Of a stretch of DNA of 64,000 nucleotides, positions 1-7,355 are shown piece by piece. A program made the translations under genes and the position numbers. The stretch is from NCBI GenBank assembly GCA_900472625.1, contig UCIT01000001.1:186001-250000 (forward strand), read 5' to 3'. The notes beneath the pieces were generated by a model. It worked only from the letters and a program-made list of their open reading frames with translations. It did not search any database and had not been told where the DNA came from. This DNA is from Hyphomicrobiales bacterium. GTDB taxonomy: Bacteria > Pseudomonadota > Alphaproteobacteria > Rhizobiales > Rhizobiaceae. The first letter of the stretch is position 1, and every line of letters begins with the position of its first letter.

Positions 1-2
1 TT

Positions 3-29
3 TCCGGTTCTGCTTCTGCTGCTGCGTAA
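3..29 (+). CDS. C-terminal end of an upstream gene (partial)
   Basis: Only the last eight codons would be inside the window (SGSASAAA, then TAA). They are followed 23 bases later by a strong terminator hairpin, which makes a plus-strand gene ending here plausible. Frame and identity cannot be proved from so little sequence. Confidence 0.3.
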   Translation, partial: SGSASAAA

Positions 30-52
30 GTCAGTCGTTACTCGATTTTGTG

Positions 53-83
53 GCGCCGGTCGAAAGACCGGCGCTATTTATTT
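53..83 (+). terminator. Rho-independent terminator with GAAA tetraloop
   Basis: Perfect 9-bp stem (GCGCCGGTC / GACCGGCGC) closed by a GAAA tetraloop and followed by the T-rich tail TATTTATTTG. It separates an upstream gene from the SARP-type regulator. Confidence 0.7.
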
Positions 84-265
84 GTGACCGACATCCAACT
101 GCTTCGCGATGGGGCGGATATCCGGTCTTGGATACAGTCTCTTCAGCCTGTTTTCAGTCATCATCATCTAACGGTTGAAAAACTCAACCGAGCAGGCGCA
201 ATCCTTTTGCGTTACAATCGCTTTTCTCTATACTTGCGTTCGGATCGTCCAAACGCGAGTTGTCC

Positions 266-2221
266 GTGGTATCGGTGGCTAACAACAACGGCCTTCTCCT
301 TCGCTTGCTCGGAAAGCCCGCGCTTTTCGCCAATGGCAGCGAAATCGCGCTCCCCGAAAAGGCCTACCCGTTGCTGGCGTTTTTGGCGCTGGCGAGCCAG
401 TTTGGCATGGAACGTGAAACGCTGCGGGGTATGCTTTGGCAGTCCGATGTTTCCAAGCAGCGCGCGGGCAGTCTGCGGCAGTTGCTAGCCCGCATCGATC
501 GGAGCGTGCCCGACGGTTTTCCGCGGTTGATCAAGGCAACCAATACTCATGTCTCCTTCGACGCCGAAAGCTGGGCTTCCGATGTTCTCCTCTTAAGGAG
601 CGCGACCCAGCCGCTGCCGCGGAGCGATTGGAGCCTGCTGCAGGGGGATCTTCTCGATGGTTTCCGTGCGCCGACAATGGAGGCCGACGAGTGGGTAGCG
701 ATCGAACGTCGGCGTATTGCCGAATGCCGTGATGCGCACATCGTCACATTGCTGGATACGCCTGAAAAACTGACGCTGGCCGACACGGTTTTGCTCGCCA
801 GTATGCTCGCGGCGACCGACCCTGCGCACGAGCTGGCTTGCCGGGCCCTGATGAGCGCGCATGCCGCTTCAGGTGATCTGGCATCGGCTCGTCAGGCTTA
901 TTTTCGCTGCCGCAACGAGCTGAAGGCCGAGTACGGCACGGAACCGGATGCTGCGACCGTCGCACTTGCTCGGCAGCTCGGGGTCATTGCGCCGGCTGCG
1001 TCAATCACAGCCGAGCCGGTATCGGCTCGATCGGAAACAGTTGATCCGCTTGGCCAGCCCCGAGTCCTGATACTGCCGCCGGAAACGATGCTTTCGGAGC
1101 CTTTGCTGCAGCGTGTTGGTCGCGCTCTTCTCGAGGACGTCACCATCGGCCTGAGCCAGCAGCGCGGCTTCAAGGTAATTGCGGCGCATACCAGTGTCGA
1201 GATTCTCAACCGCAGCCTTGCCAGCGGCGAGCTGCAGCCCATGCCGCCGGAGCCGCGGTTCGACTACACTGTTTATGTGACCATTCACGGTCGCGAGGAC
1301 GAAATCTATGCCACGTGCCGACTGACAAAGACATCGACCGCCGAAGTGTTGTGGGCGATCGACCTGCCGCTGGCCATGCAAAAGGTCAACCAGTCTTTCG
1401 GGCAACTGGCACGGCGAATCGTCATGACGCTTGCCGATACGATCGAGCGGCGCGAACTGACTGACATGATGCACGACGTCTCGCCGTCGGCCTATCGTCT
1501 CTATCTCGAAGGCAAGAGGCTCGTTTCCAAGACCGATCTGCAGCATCTCCGCCAGGCGCGAAAATGGTTCAAGTCGGCGATTTCGCGCCACGACCGGTTC
1601 TCGTCAGCGCATGCCGGTATGGCGCGCGTGCTGGGAATGGAATGGCTGGTTCGCGGTATGAAGGATACGGACCTTCTCGAGGAGGCAGACAAGTCCGCCT
1701 GGTTGGCGCGTGACAGCGATCCGAACAGTGGCCGGGCCATGCGCGAGCTTGGTTTCGTCGCACTTTATCGGCGCCGCTTTGCCGACAGCCTGGACTTCTT
1801 CGCGGAAGCGCAGATGCTCAATCCTAATGATGCGGACATTCTGGCCGATCACGCCGACGCGCTGCTGCATGATGGCCAGAGCGAGCGCGCACTGGAACTC
1901 AGCCATGCCGCGCTGAAGCTCAATCCGCTGCCGCCGGACTATTACTACTGGAACTTGGGCGGCATCCACTTCGTTCAGGAAAATTATGCCAAGGCGATCG
2001 AGGTGCTCGATCGGGTCAAAGACAGGCCTGCAACGTCGCGCTTGCTGGCCGCAGCACATGCCAAGAACGGCGATGCGGTCTCCGCGGCGCATTATGCTTC
2101 GGTTGTCCTCGAGAATTTTCCGGATTTCCGCACCGAAGATGTCTGGCGTTTCGTACCGGATCGCAACCCTGAAGATACACGCCAGCTGATAGACGGACTC
2201 AGGATGGCTGGCCTGTCCTGA
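266..2221 (+). CDS. SARP/AfsR-like transcriptional activator with BTAD and TPR domains
   Basis: About 651 residues. Residues 8-95 fit the winged-helix DNA-binding domain of SARP regulators, 96-235 a bacterial transcriptional activation (BTAD) helical repeat domain, then a middle alpha/beta region resembling the TolB-like part of adenylate-cyclase-associated regulators (about 270-400), and TPR-like helical repeats to the C-terminus (about 410-640). No ATM codon precedes the conserved core; the GTG at 266 has a GCGAG element six bases upstream, and TTG at 260 or GTG at 275 are alternatives. It lies 121 bases upstream of the peptide-YcaO-TfuA genes on the same strand and is the likely activator of that locus. 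SARP proteins usually switch on secondary-metabolite clusters in actinomycetes; the target here is inferred. Confidence 0.8.
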   Translation: MVSVANNNGLLLRLLGKPALFANGSEIALPEKAYPLLAFLALASQFGMERETLRGMLWQSDVSKQRAGSLRQLLARIDRSVPDGFPRLIKATNTHVSFDAESWASDVLLLRSATQPLPRSDWSLLQGDLLDGFRAPTMEADEWVAIERRRIAECRDAHIVTLLDTPEKLTLADTVLLASMLAATDPAHELACRALMSAHAASGDLASARQAYFRCRNELKAEYGTEPDAATVALARQLGVIAPAASITAEPVSARSETVDPLGQPRVLILPPETMLSEPLLQRVGRALLEDVTIGLSQQRGFKVIAAHTSVEILNRSLASGELQPMPPEPRFDYTVYVTIHGREDEIYATCRLTKTSTAEVLWAIDLPLAMQKVNQSFGQLARRIVMTLADTIERRELTDMMHDVSPSAYRLYLEGKRLVSKTDLQHLRQARKWFKSAISRHDRFSSAHAGMARVLGMEWLVRGMKDTDLLEEADKSAWLARDSDPNSGRAMRELGFVALYRRRFADSLDFFAEAQMLNPNDADILADHADALLHDGQSERALELSHAALKLNPLPPDYYYWNLGGIHFVQENYAKAIEVLDRVKDRPATSRLLAAAHAKNGDAVSAAHYASVVLENFPDFRTEDVWRFVPDRNPEDTRQLIDGLRMAGLS

Positions 2222-2276
2222 AGCGTTACACCTTGTTGCATGGACCCGTTTTCTAGGGTGATTTCGAGTCACACCT

Positions 2277-2286
2277 GAATAACGCC
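2277..2286 (+). promoter_or_regulatory. GAATAACGCC box, copy 1 (upstream of candidate RiPP operon)
   Basis: The 10-mer GAATAACGCC occurs here, 57 bases before the 44-residue peptide gene, and again at 4482-4491 before the 89-residue gene. Both are preceded by a similar TCAC(A/G)CCTG element. Two identical 10-mers in short intergenic gaps of one locus suggest a shared regulator site or promoter element. An interrupted repeat GTGA-N7-TCAC lies just upstream (about 2258-2272). Confidence 0.4.
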
Positions 2287-2342
2287 GACCCGTCATTGTC
2301 CTCCTGCATGCAGCACAAAGCTGCTACCAACAGGAGAAAAAC

Positions 2343-2477
2343 ATGAATAGCACCGCAAACAAGGCATCCTCCACCGTGCGTCTCTCGGCAGCAGCACAGG
2401 CTGTTCTCAAGCAGCACGCCGTCCAGTTCGACACGAATGCCACGGCGAACATCGTTCACGCTCTGAAGTTCCGTTGA
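2343..2477 (+). CDS. 44-residue candidate RiPP precursor peptide
   Basis: ATG at 2343 is preceded by a strong ribosome site (CAGGAGAAAAAC, AGGAG at 8 bases). The 44-residue product begins MNSTANKASSTVRLS and ends ATANIVHALKFR. It contains no cysteine but has several Ser/Thr, Asn and two His. It lies directly before a YcaO gene, whose start is only 11 bases after the stop, the standard position for a precursor peptide. YcaO enzymes act on Cys/Ser/Thr or, with TfuA, install backbone thioamides. Lack of Cys excludes thiazoline chemistry, so oxazoline or thioamide would be the options. Assignment as precursor is by context; no homologous natural product is recognised. A small regulatory or chaperone-like peptide is the alternative. 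Confidence 0.75.
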   Translation: MNSTANKASSTVRLSAAAQAVLKQHAVQFDTNATANIVHALKFR

Positions 2478-2488
2478 GGTTATTGCGA

Positions 2489-3745
2489 ATGTCTGTTCAG
2501 GCCGCACTCAAGGACTTGGCTGGGGATCTCAAGCTTTCCGCGGCAGGCGTCAGCGCCTACCACGACCGTGCCTTGACGCCTGGACAGACATTCGCGGCGA
2601 TCAAGCCGCATTTCGCAGAGCTCGGCATTACCCGTGTCGGCCTCTTGACGGCGCTCGATCTTCTTGAGATTCCGGTCGCCTTTGCAACCAGGCCGAACAG
2701 CTTCACGCTGTCCGTCTTTCAGGGCAAGGGAATCGACGAAGATGCGGCCATGACGTCGGCTGCCATGGAAGCCGTTGAAACGCGGGTGGCCGAGATGCAA
2801 CCCGACGATCTCGTTGTCGCAACACTTGCAGGCATGAAGGCAGAGCGCGCGCCGCTGATCGATCTCGATTCGGTCGCGCGATGCGTTCCCTCCGAAATTG
2901 AAGGAGGCCCGCTCGCCTGGGTCGAGGGGCTGGACATCATGAACGATCGGCAGGTTTTCGTGCCTTGGTCGCTGGTCGGGCTTGATCACCGCGGCACGCG
3001 CCCTGCTGGCTTCGAGCAATCGAGCGATGGGCTGGCATCAGGCAACCGGCCCGCGGAGGCTGTGCTGCACGGTCTGTGTGAGCTGGTGGAGCGCGATGCC
3101 TGGGCGCTGACGCAGTTGCGTCCGTTCGACGAGTTGCGCGGCTTGCGCATTGATCCTTCGGCCTTCGGCGATCCTGTCATCAATATCATCACCGACCGTA
3201 TCACCCGTGCCGGCATGAAGGTGCTGCTGCTCGATATGACGACGGACATCGGCGTCCCGAGCTTCCTTGCTGTGATCGTCCCTGGCGATCTCGGCGATCG
3301 TGTCGATGCCCGCTGGACCCATGTCTGTGGCGGTTGCGGTTGCCACCCCGATCCGATCCGGGCCGCATTGCGCGCCATTACTGAAGCGGCGCAGAGCCGT
3401 CTGACGGCGATCGCCGGCAGTCGTGACGATTTCTCACCGCGCGTCTACCAACGCCTCGATGGCGAAGGGCCGATGCAGCAGCTAATCGACCTTTGCGATG
3501 AAACACCGGTTGCACCGACGTTGCCGGTACCGGTGCAGCGCAGCATCCAGGAAAACATCAGCCATATTCTCGAACGGTTGCGCGAGCGAGGCATCGAGCA
3601 GGTGGTTGCCGTGCCGCTGCCGCATCCCCGGCTGCCGGTCTCGGTCGTCCGTGTCATCGTTCCTGGTCTGGAGGTCGATGTCAGCGGTGAGTTCATCCAA
3701 CTCGGTTTGCGCGCCGTCGGCGCCATGCAGGGAGCCCACGCATGA
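2489..3745 (+). CDS. YcaO-domain protein (peptide cyclodehydratase/thioamidation enzyme)
   Basis: 418 residues from ATG 2489, which has GAGG nine bases upstream; a TTG at 2474 overlapping the previous stop is a weaker start. The three ATP/Mg-binding segments of YcaO proteins are visible: MTSAAMEAVETR (about 88-99), ASGNRPAEAVLHGLCELVERDA (about 183-204, with E198/E201) and GCGCHPDPIRAALRAITEA (about 282-300). YcaO proteins use ATP to activate backbone amide oxygens. The C-terminus (GAMQGAHA) lacks the PxPxP ending typical of azoline-forming YcaOs, which fits a TfuA-dependent type. It overlaps the TfuA gene by four bases (ATGA), so the two are translationally coupled. The substrate is presumably the 44-residue peptide encoded immediately upstream. 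Confidence 0.92.
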   Translation: MSVQAALKDLAGDLKLSAAGVSAYHDRALTPGQTFAAIKPHFAELGITRVGLLTALDLLEIPVAFATRPNSFTLSVFQGKGIDEDAAMTSAAMEAVETRVAEMQPDDLVVATLAGMKAERAPLIDLDSVARCVPSEIEGGPLAWVEGLDIMNDRQVFVPWSLVGLDHRGTRPAGFEQSSDGLASGNRPAEAVLHGLCELVERDAWALTQLRPFDELRGLRIDPSAFGDPVINIITDRITRAGMKVLLLDMTTDIGVPSFLAVIVPGDLGDRVDARWTHVCGGCGCHPDPIRAALRAITEAAQSRLTAIAGSRDDFSPRVYQRLDGEGPMQQLIDLCDETPVAPTLPVPVQRSIQENISHILERLRERGIEQVVAVPLPHPRLPVSVVRVIVPGLEVDVSGEFIQLGLRAVGAMQGAHA

Positions 3746-4476
3746 GAGTGATATTTGCAGGGCCAAGCTTCGGGCGAGATATTGCGCGGCTGCAGCAAGC
3801 CTATCCGGCAGTGGAGTTTCGCGGCCCGGCCGCTCGTGGCGATATCCTGCAGGCTGTACAGGACGGCGCGCGCGTAATCGGCATTGTCGATGGCTATTTC
3901 GGCGAGATGCCATCCGTCTGGCATAAAGAGATACTATTCGCGCTTGAGCAGAATGTCGTCGTTGCCGGTGGTGCCAGCATGGGTGCGCTCCGCGCTGCAG
4001 AGTGCTCGGCGTTTGGTATGGTCGGTGTCGGCACGATCTACGAAGACTACGCCGATGGCCGGTTGATCGACGATGAGGCGGTCGCACTTGTTCACGCCCC
4101 GCAGGAACTTGGCTGGATGCCGCTTTCGGTTCCGTGGGTGGATTACCAGCCGACCATCGACGCCTTGAGCCGGCAGGGCCTGCTGCTTTCGGGCGAATAC
4201 AAGAAGCTGCTTCTTGCCGGTCGTGGATTGCATTTCTCTGAGCGCAGTTATTCGAAAGCCGTCGAGCGTTGCGCCTTCGTCAATGAGACCCGTGCAAGGG
4301 AAATCCTGCGACTGATTCGCGCCAACAGAATCGAGCGGAAGCGTGCCGATGCGGACATGGTTCTGGACTACGTCAACAGCGTGAAATTCGGTGCCGGAAC
4401 GCGCAGTTGGGGGTTCTCCGCGACATCGCATTGGGAGATGCTGCATGCAGAAGTCACCAGTCCGTCACGCCTGTAA
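3742..4476 (+). CDS. TfuA-like protein, YcaO partner
   Basis: 244 residues. The TfuA core is clear: a DGYFGEMPSVWHKEIL segment around residues 50-65 and GASMGALRAAECSAFGM around 78-94, followed by the conserved YEDYADGRLIDDEAVAL stretch. TfuA proteins were named from the trifolitoxin locus of Rhizobium and are known partners of YcaO in thioamidation (for example of methyl-coenzyme M reductase and of thioamide RiPPs), where they are thought to deliver or release sulfide. The ATGA overlap with the YcaO gene supports a complex. Chemistry on the local peptide is inferred. Confidence 0.9.
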   Translation: MRVIFAGPSFGRDIARLQQAYPAVEFRGPAARGDILQAVQDGARVIGIVDGYFGEMPSVWHKEILFALEQNVVVAGGASMGALRAAECSAFGMVGVGTIYEDYADGRLIDDEAVALVHAPQELGWMPLSVPWVDYQPTIDALSRQGLLLSGEYKKLLLAGRGLHFSERSYSKAVERCAFVNETRAREILRLIRANRIERKRADADMVLDYVNSVKFGAGTRSWGFSATSHWEMLHAEVTSPSRL

Positions 4477-4481
4477 CGCTC

Positions 4482-4491
4482 GAATAACGCC
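4482..4491 (+). promoter_or_regulatory. GAATAACGCC box, copy 2 (upstream of 89-residue orphan)
   Basis: Exact copy of the 10-mer at 2277-2286, located six bases after the TfuA stop and 69 bases before the 89-residue gene. It suggests that this gene has its own promoter under the same control as the peptide operon. Confidence 0.4.
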
Positions 4492-4518
4492 CCGCCTGGA
4501 TGATGGCCCGGGACTGAA

Positions 4519-4540
4519 GCTCCAAAGTGGTGTTTGGAGC
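4519..4540 (+). promoter_or_regulatory. Perfect hairpin in the leader of the 89-residue gene
   Basis: GCTCCAAA-GTGGTG-TTTGGAGC: a perfect 8-bp inverted repeat with six-base loop, ending 20 bases before ATG 4561. No T-run follows, so it is not a classic terminator. It could be an operator, an mRNA processing or stability element between the TfuA gene and the next gene, or a translation control hairpin. Confidence 0.5.
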
Positions 4541-4560
4541 AGCTCAGAGAGGCAGACGAG

Positions 4561-4830
4561 ATGAACATTCAGACGATGGACGAAGGCACGGGCAGCGAAT
4601 ACGCGCGGATATTCCGTCTGCTCGCCGCAGCAAAGGACGAAGCACAGAAGCTCAAGTTGAACAATCTGATGCATCTGACAAACATGGCACTGCTGCAGGT
4701 CGTGATCGATTGGGATGGAATCGACCCCGAGCGCGAGTTAGACGTCAACCTGGAGAAGTTGATCGGCACAAAGACAAAGCTGGCCATGAAAGACGCACGA
4801 GAAAACCTCGTCGTCCTGGAACGGCACTGA
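4561..4830 (+). CDS. Orphan 89-residue helical protein of the YcaO-TfuA locus
   Basis: ATG at 4561 has GAGAGG about eight bases upstream; a TTG at 4534 would put the start inside the hairpin and is less likely. The product is acidic at the N-terminus, has no signal peptide or membrane segment, and looks largely helical (IFRLLAAAKDEAQKLKLNN, then LMHLTNMALLQVVIDW) with a basic/charged C-terminal half. I do not recognise a family. Co-orientation, the shared GAATAACGCC box and the absence of other accessory genes make it a candidate immunity, peptide-binding or regulatory component of the locus. Confidence 0.75.
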   Translation: MNIQTMDEGTGSEYARIFRLLAAAKDEAQKLKLNNLMHLTNMALLQVVIDWDGIDPERELDVNLEKLIGTKTKLAMKDARENLVVLERH

Positions 4831-4845
4831 GCGCCTTGATGTTGC

Positions 4846-4869
4846 GAGGCTGCCTTATTCGGCAGCTTC
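4846..4869. terminator. Hairpin between convergent genes
   Basis: GCTGCC-TTATTC-GGCAGC (stem arms 4849-4854 and 4861-4866) sits between the 89-residue gene and the convergent XRE regulator and overlaps the latter's stop codon. It may act as a weak bidirectional terminator. No long T-run is present on either side. Confidence 0.4.
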
Positions 4870-5253
4870 GCTTTCAATCTGCTCCATGCCGGCAATCGCC
4901 TGCACGAGCTTGACGATCTTCTTGCGGACCTGTTCGTTCTTGATCGACAGGAAGGCGGCATTCAGCAATACGCCATCCCGCGATACCACGAATTCGTCGC
5001 TTGGGGTCGGGTTGTCGTTTGCATTTGCGGAAAGATCCTCGAAGAACGAGCGAACGTCGACTTCAAGAGCACCGGCGATTTCCACGAGCATGCTCGCCGA
5101 AACGCGGTTGGAGCCCTTCTCGTATTTCTGTATCTGCTGAAATGTGACGCCGACGCGATCTCCCAGTTCGGTCTGCGAAACCTTGCGCATCAAACGCTTG
5201 ATACGGATGGTCTTGCCAACATGGACGTCGACGGTATGGGGAGCTTCTTTCAT
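4855..5253 (-). CDS. XRE/Cro-CI family transcriptional regulator
   Basis: 132 residues. Residues 11-67 form a typical XRE helix-turn-helix (VGKTIRIKRLMRKVSQTELG, then VTFQQIQKYEKGSNRVSASML). The C-terminal half is a short charged region without a recognised ligand domain. The start ATG follows AAGGATAAGGCC. It converges on the RiPP-like locus but is transcribed the other way and faces a 0.7-kb intergenic region; whether it regulates the peptide locus is unknown. Proteins of this size and architecture are numerous in rhizobia. Confidence 0.88.
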   Translation of the reverse strand: MKEAPHTVDVHVGKTIRIKRLMRKVSQTELGDRVGVTFQQIQKYEKGSNRVSASMLVEIAGALEVDVRSFFEDLSANANDNPTPSDEFVVSRDGVLLNAAFLSIKNEQVRKKIVKLVQAIAGMEQIESEAAE

Positions 5254-5976
5254 GGCCTTATCCTTCTAACGCCAGTGAGGCGTGATTATTATTCCCTGCG
5301 GCAACCTAACCAAGATATTTAAACGGATCAATTGTGCTGCCTCATTTTTATTCCCCTTTGCGCATGTGCCTGATGAGCCTGACTTTCAGCTGAAAATCCA
5401 GGCTCAATGCGGCAAAATTGCGTAGTGCAGAATACAAGCATAAGTAATCAATCCGGCTCATTCCGGCCCGTTGAAACCAAAATACTACCTTTGGTGGCAT
5501 TAACCATTTGGAAGCTTATCTGTTTCGTAGTCCGTATCGTACGCGCTGCGGCAGTTATTGCCAGTCACTGCTTTGCCGCCGACAACACGATTTACGCGTG
5601 GAGTTATAATTTGGATTAGTGCGTTGTGAACTTATTGTTGTGTTGGCGGTTTGTTCGCGTATATGCCCAGATCGACTGCTCAGCAGCGCTTCTGACGTAA
5701 GCTGCCGATGATTTTATCGGTCGCAATTCGGCACAATTCCGGCAGTTAACGTAACGTGCGATTGTGTTCCGCTTGGTCTGAGGGGAGGGGAACGTAAGCA
5801 GTTGTTTTTCTTGGTGGTGATAAGCATTGCACACACGGCGGTCCGATTGGCGTGTAGTGCCTTTCTACCGGAGGTGGACTGTTTGGGGATTCAGGTCAGC
5901 AATTCGAGCTTGCTTGTGTCTCAAATTGGCACCGCCGGTTAACGGCTTTGTCTTCTCGTTAAATAACGCAAAAGAA
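5254..5976. other. 723-bp intergenic region without a convincing gene
   Basis: Lower GC than its surroundings. It holds the promoter of the XRE gene, a 31-bp interrupted palindrome (5375-5405) and several T/G-rich stretches (5620-5660). Short open frames exist on both strands but have no ribosome site and no protein-like composition. No tRNA was found; an sRNA gene cannot be excluded. Confidence 0.6.
5375..5405. repeat. 31-bp two-tier palindrome
   Basis: Outer arms GAGCCTG / CAGGCTC enclose a perfect 12-bp palindrome TTTCAGCTGAAA. A dyad this extended and loopless fits a protein-binding site better than an RNA hairpin. It lies about 120 bp upstream of the XRE gene start (minus strand). Confidence 0.5.
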
Positions 5977-6303
5977 CTACCCGCGGATAGCAACTGCGTC
6001 GAGTTTTTGGCGCAACCGCCGTCTCACGTCATCGTCCTGCTGTTCCATGGCGCCAAGCATGCCGCGCAGCGTGCCACGCAAGCCGTGGATTTGGTCGACG
6101 AGCTCCATGATCAGGTCGATGCCGGCCTCGTTGACGCCCATGTCGCGGGTCAGATCCATGATCAGCCTCGCACGGGCGACGTCGTCGTCGTGAAATTCGC
6201 GCTCGCCGTCATGCGATTCCGGAATAAGCCATCCTTGCTCGATCCAGACGTTAACCACGGTCACGTCAATCTTCAGCGCACGACGGAATTCAAGATCATT
6301 CAT
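5977..6303 (-). CDS. cbpM: Chaperone modulator CbpM
   Basis: 108 residues from the ATG at 6303, which follows the strong site GGAGGAG located at the end of cbpA. The N-terminal half resembles a MerR-type winged helix (VTVVNVWIEQGWLIPES, then FHDDDVARARLIMDL) as in CbpM/YccD proteins; the C-terminal half is a helical coiled-coil-like segment. CbpM inhibits or tunes the DnaJ-like protein CbpA by binding its J domain. Two bases separate its start from the cbpA stop, so the pair forms one operon. Confidence 0.85.
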   Translation of the reverse strand: MNDLEFRRALKIDVTVVNVWIEQGWLIPESHDGEREFHDDDVARARLIMDLTRDMGVNEAGIDLIMELVDQIHGLRGTLRGMLGAMEQQDDDVRRRLRQKLDAVAIRG

Positions 6304-6305
6304 GG

Positions 6306-7223
6306 CTACTCCTCCATGCTCTTTCTCGGATACTGAGGATGGCTTGCCGACCATTCGGTCATGAAGTCGGTCAGCGCCTGCTCGGGAGCATCCGGCAGGA
6401 CTATTTTCAACGAAACATAGACATCACCGGCACCGCCGCCACGCTTCGGTACACCCTTGCCCTTAAGTCTCAGGACCTTGCCGCTGTTGGAATGCGCGGC
6501 CAAGGTCACGTTGACCGCGCCGGAGGGCGTCGGCACGCGCACCTTGCCGCCAAGGACCGCCTCTGGCAGCGATATCGGCAGATCGAAGCGGATGTCGTCG
6601 CCATCGCGGACATAGAATTTATGAGGGCGGACGCGGATCTCCACAAGTGCATCCCCCGGCGGTCCACCGCCGATGCCAGGCTCGCCCTTGCCTTTCAGTC
6701 GCAAGCTCTGGCCGTCGCGGGTGCCTGCTGGGATCTGCAGGTCAAGTGCGGGACCGTCTGGCAGCCTGATCTGGGTTTTGGTGCCGTTGATGGCGTCGAG
6801 GAACGAAACCTCCATGGAATATTGGCGGTCCTGGCCCTGAGATCGGAACTGGCCACCGCCTCGCGCACGGCCGGAGAAAAAGCTGGAAAAGATGTCGTCG
6901 TTGTCGCCGAAATCGGCAAAACCGGCATTGTTCTGGTACCTGCCACCGGCAGCGGATTGGGATGCATAGTCGCGGTAATAGTTGCGCTGCGCTTGCTCGG
7001 CGCCATTCATGTCGATCTCGCCCTTGTCGAAGCGCTTGCGCTTATCCTCGTCTCCAACGATCTCGTAGGCGGCGGAGATTTCCTTGAATTGGTCCTCAGC
7101 TTTCTTGTCGCCGGGATTGAGATCCGGGTGCAGTTTCTTGGCGAGCTTGCGAAACGCGCTTTGAATCTCTTTTTGCGTCGCGTCCTTCTTGACGCCCAGC
7201 AGTTCATAGGGATCGCGGCTCAT
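6306..7223 (-). CDS. cbpA: Curved-DNA-binding DnaJ-like co-chaperone CbpA
   Basis: 305 residues. Residues 1-70 are a J domain with the HPD motif (KLHPDLNPGD). A Gly-rich linker (about 75-125) is followed by two DnaJ C-terminal substrate-binding domains (about 130-290) with the LRLKGKG repeats. The Cys-rich zinc-finger of DnaJ is absent, which identifies the CbpA class. It stimulates DnaK and in E. coli binds curved DNA. It forms an operon with cbpM, whose ribosome site lies in its last codons. Confidence 0.93.
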   Translation of the reverse strand: MSRDPYELLGVKKDATQKEIQSAFRKLAKKLHPDLNPGDKKAEDQFKEISAAYEIVGDEDKRKRFDKGEIDMNGAEQAQRNYYRDYASQSAAGGRYQNNAGFADFGDNDDIFSSFFSGRARGGGQFRSQGQDRQYSMEVSFLDAINGTKTQIRLPDGPALDLQIPAGTRDGQSLRLKGKGEPGIGGGPPGDALVEIRVRPHKFYVRDGDDIRFDLPISLPEAVLGGKVRVPTPSGAVNVTLAAHSNSGKVLRLKGKGVPKRGGGAGDVYVSLKIVLPDAPEQALTDFMTEWSASHPQYPRKSMEE

Positions 7224-7355
7224 ACATCTCTCCGTTCAGCCGGCACAGATCGCCAGCGTTTTCGGGTTTCTATATAGGTTGTATTCGCCGCAACGACGAG
7301 GGGCCGACTGGCCCTGCAGCGCGCCTCAAAGCGATTTTCGTTGCGGACAATAGGC

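Noticed and set aside
2343-4476. Identity with trifolitoxin biosynthesis
   Set aside because: TfuA and YcaO are shared, but the peptide lacks the Gly/Cys core and the other tfx-type genes are absent.
5407-5834. Short open frames on both strands (70-72 codons)
   Set aside because: No ribosome site, no protein-like composition and located in low-GC intergenic DNA.
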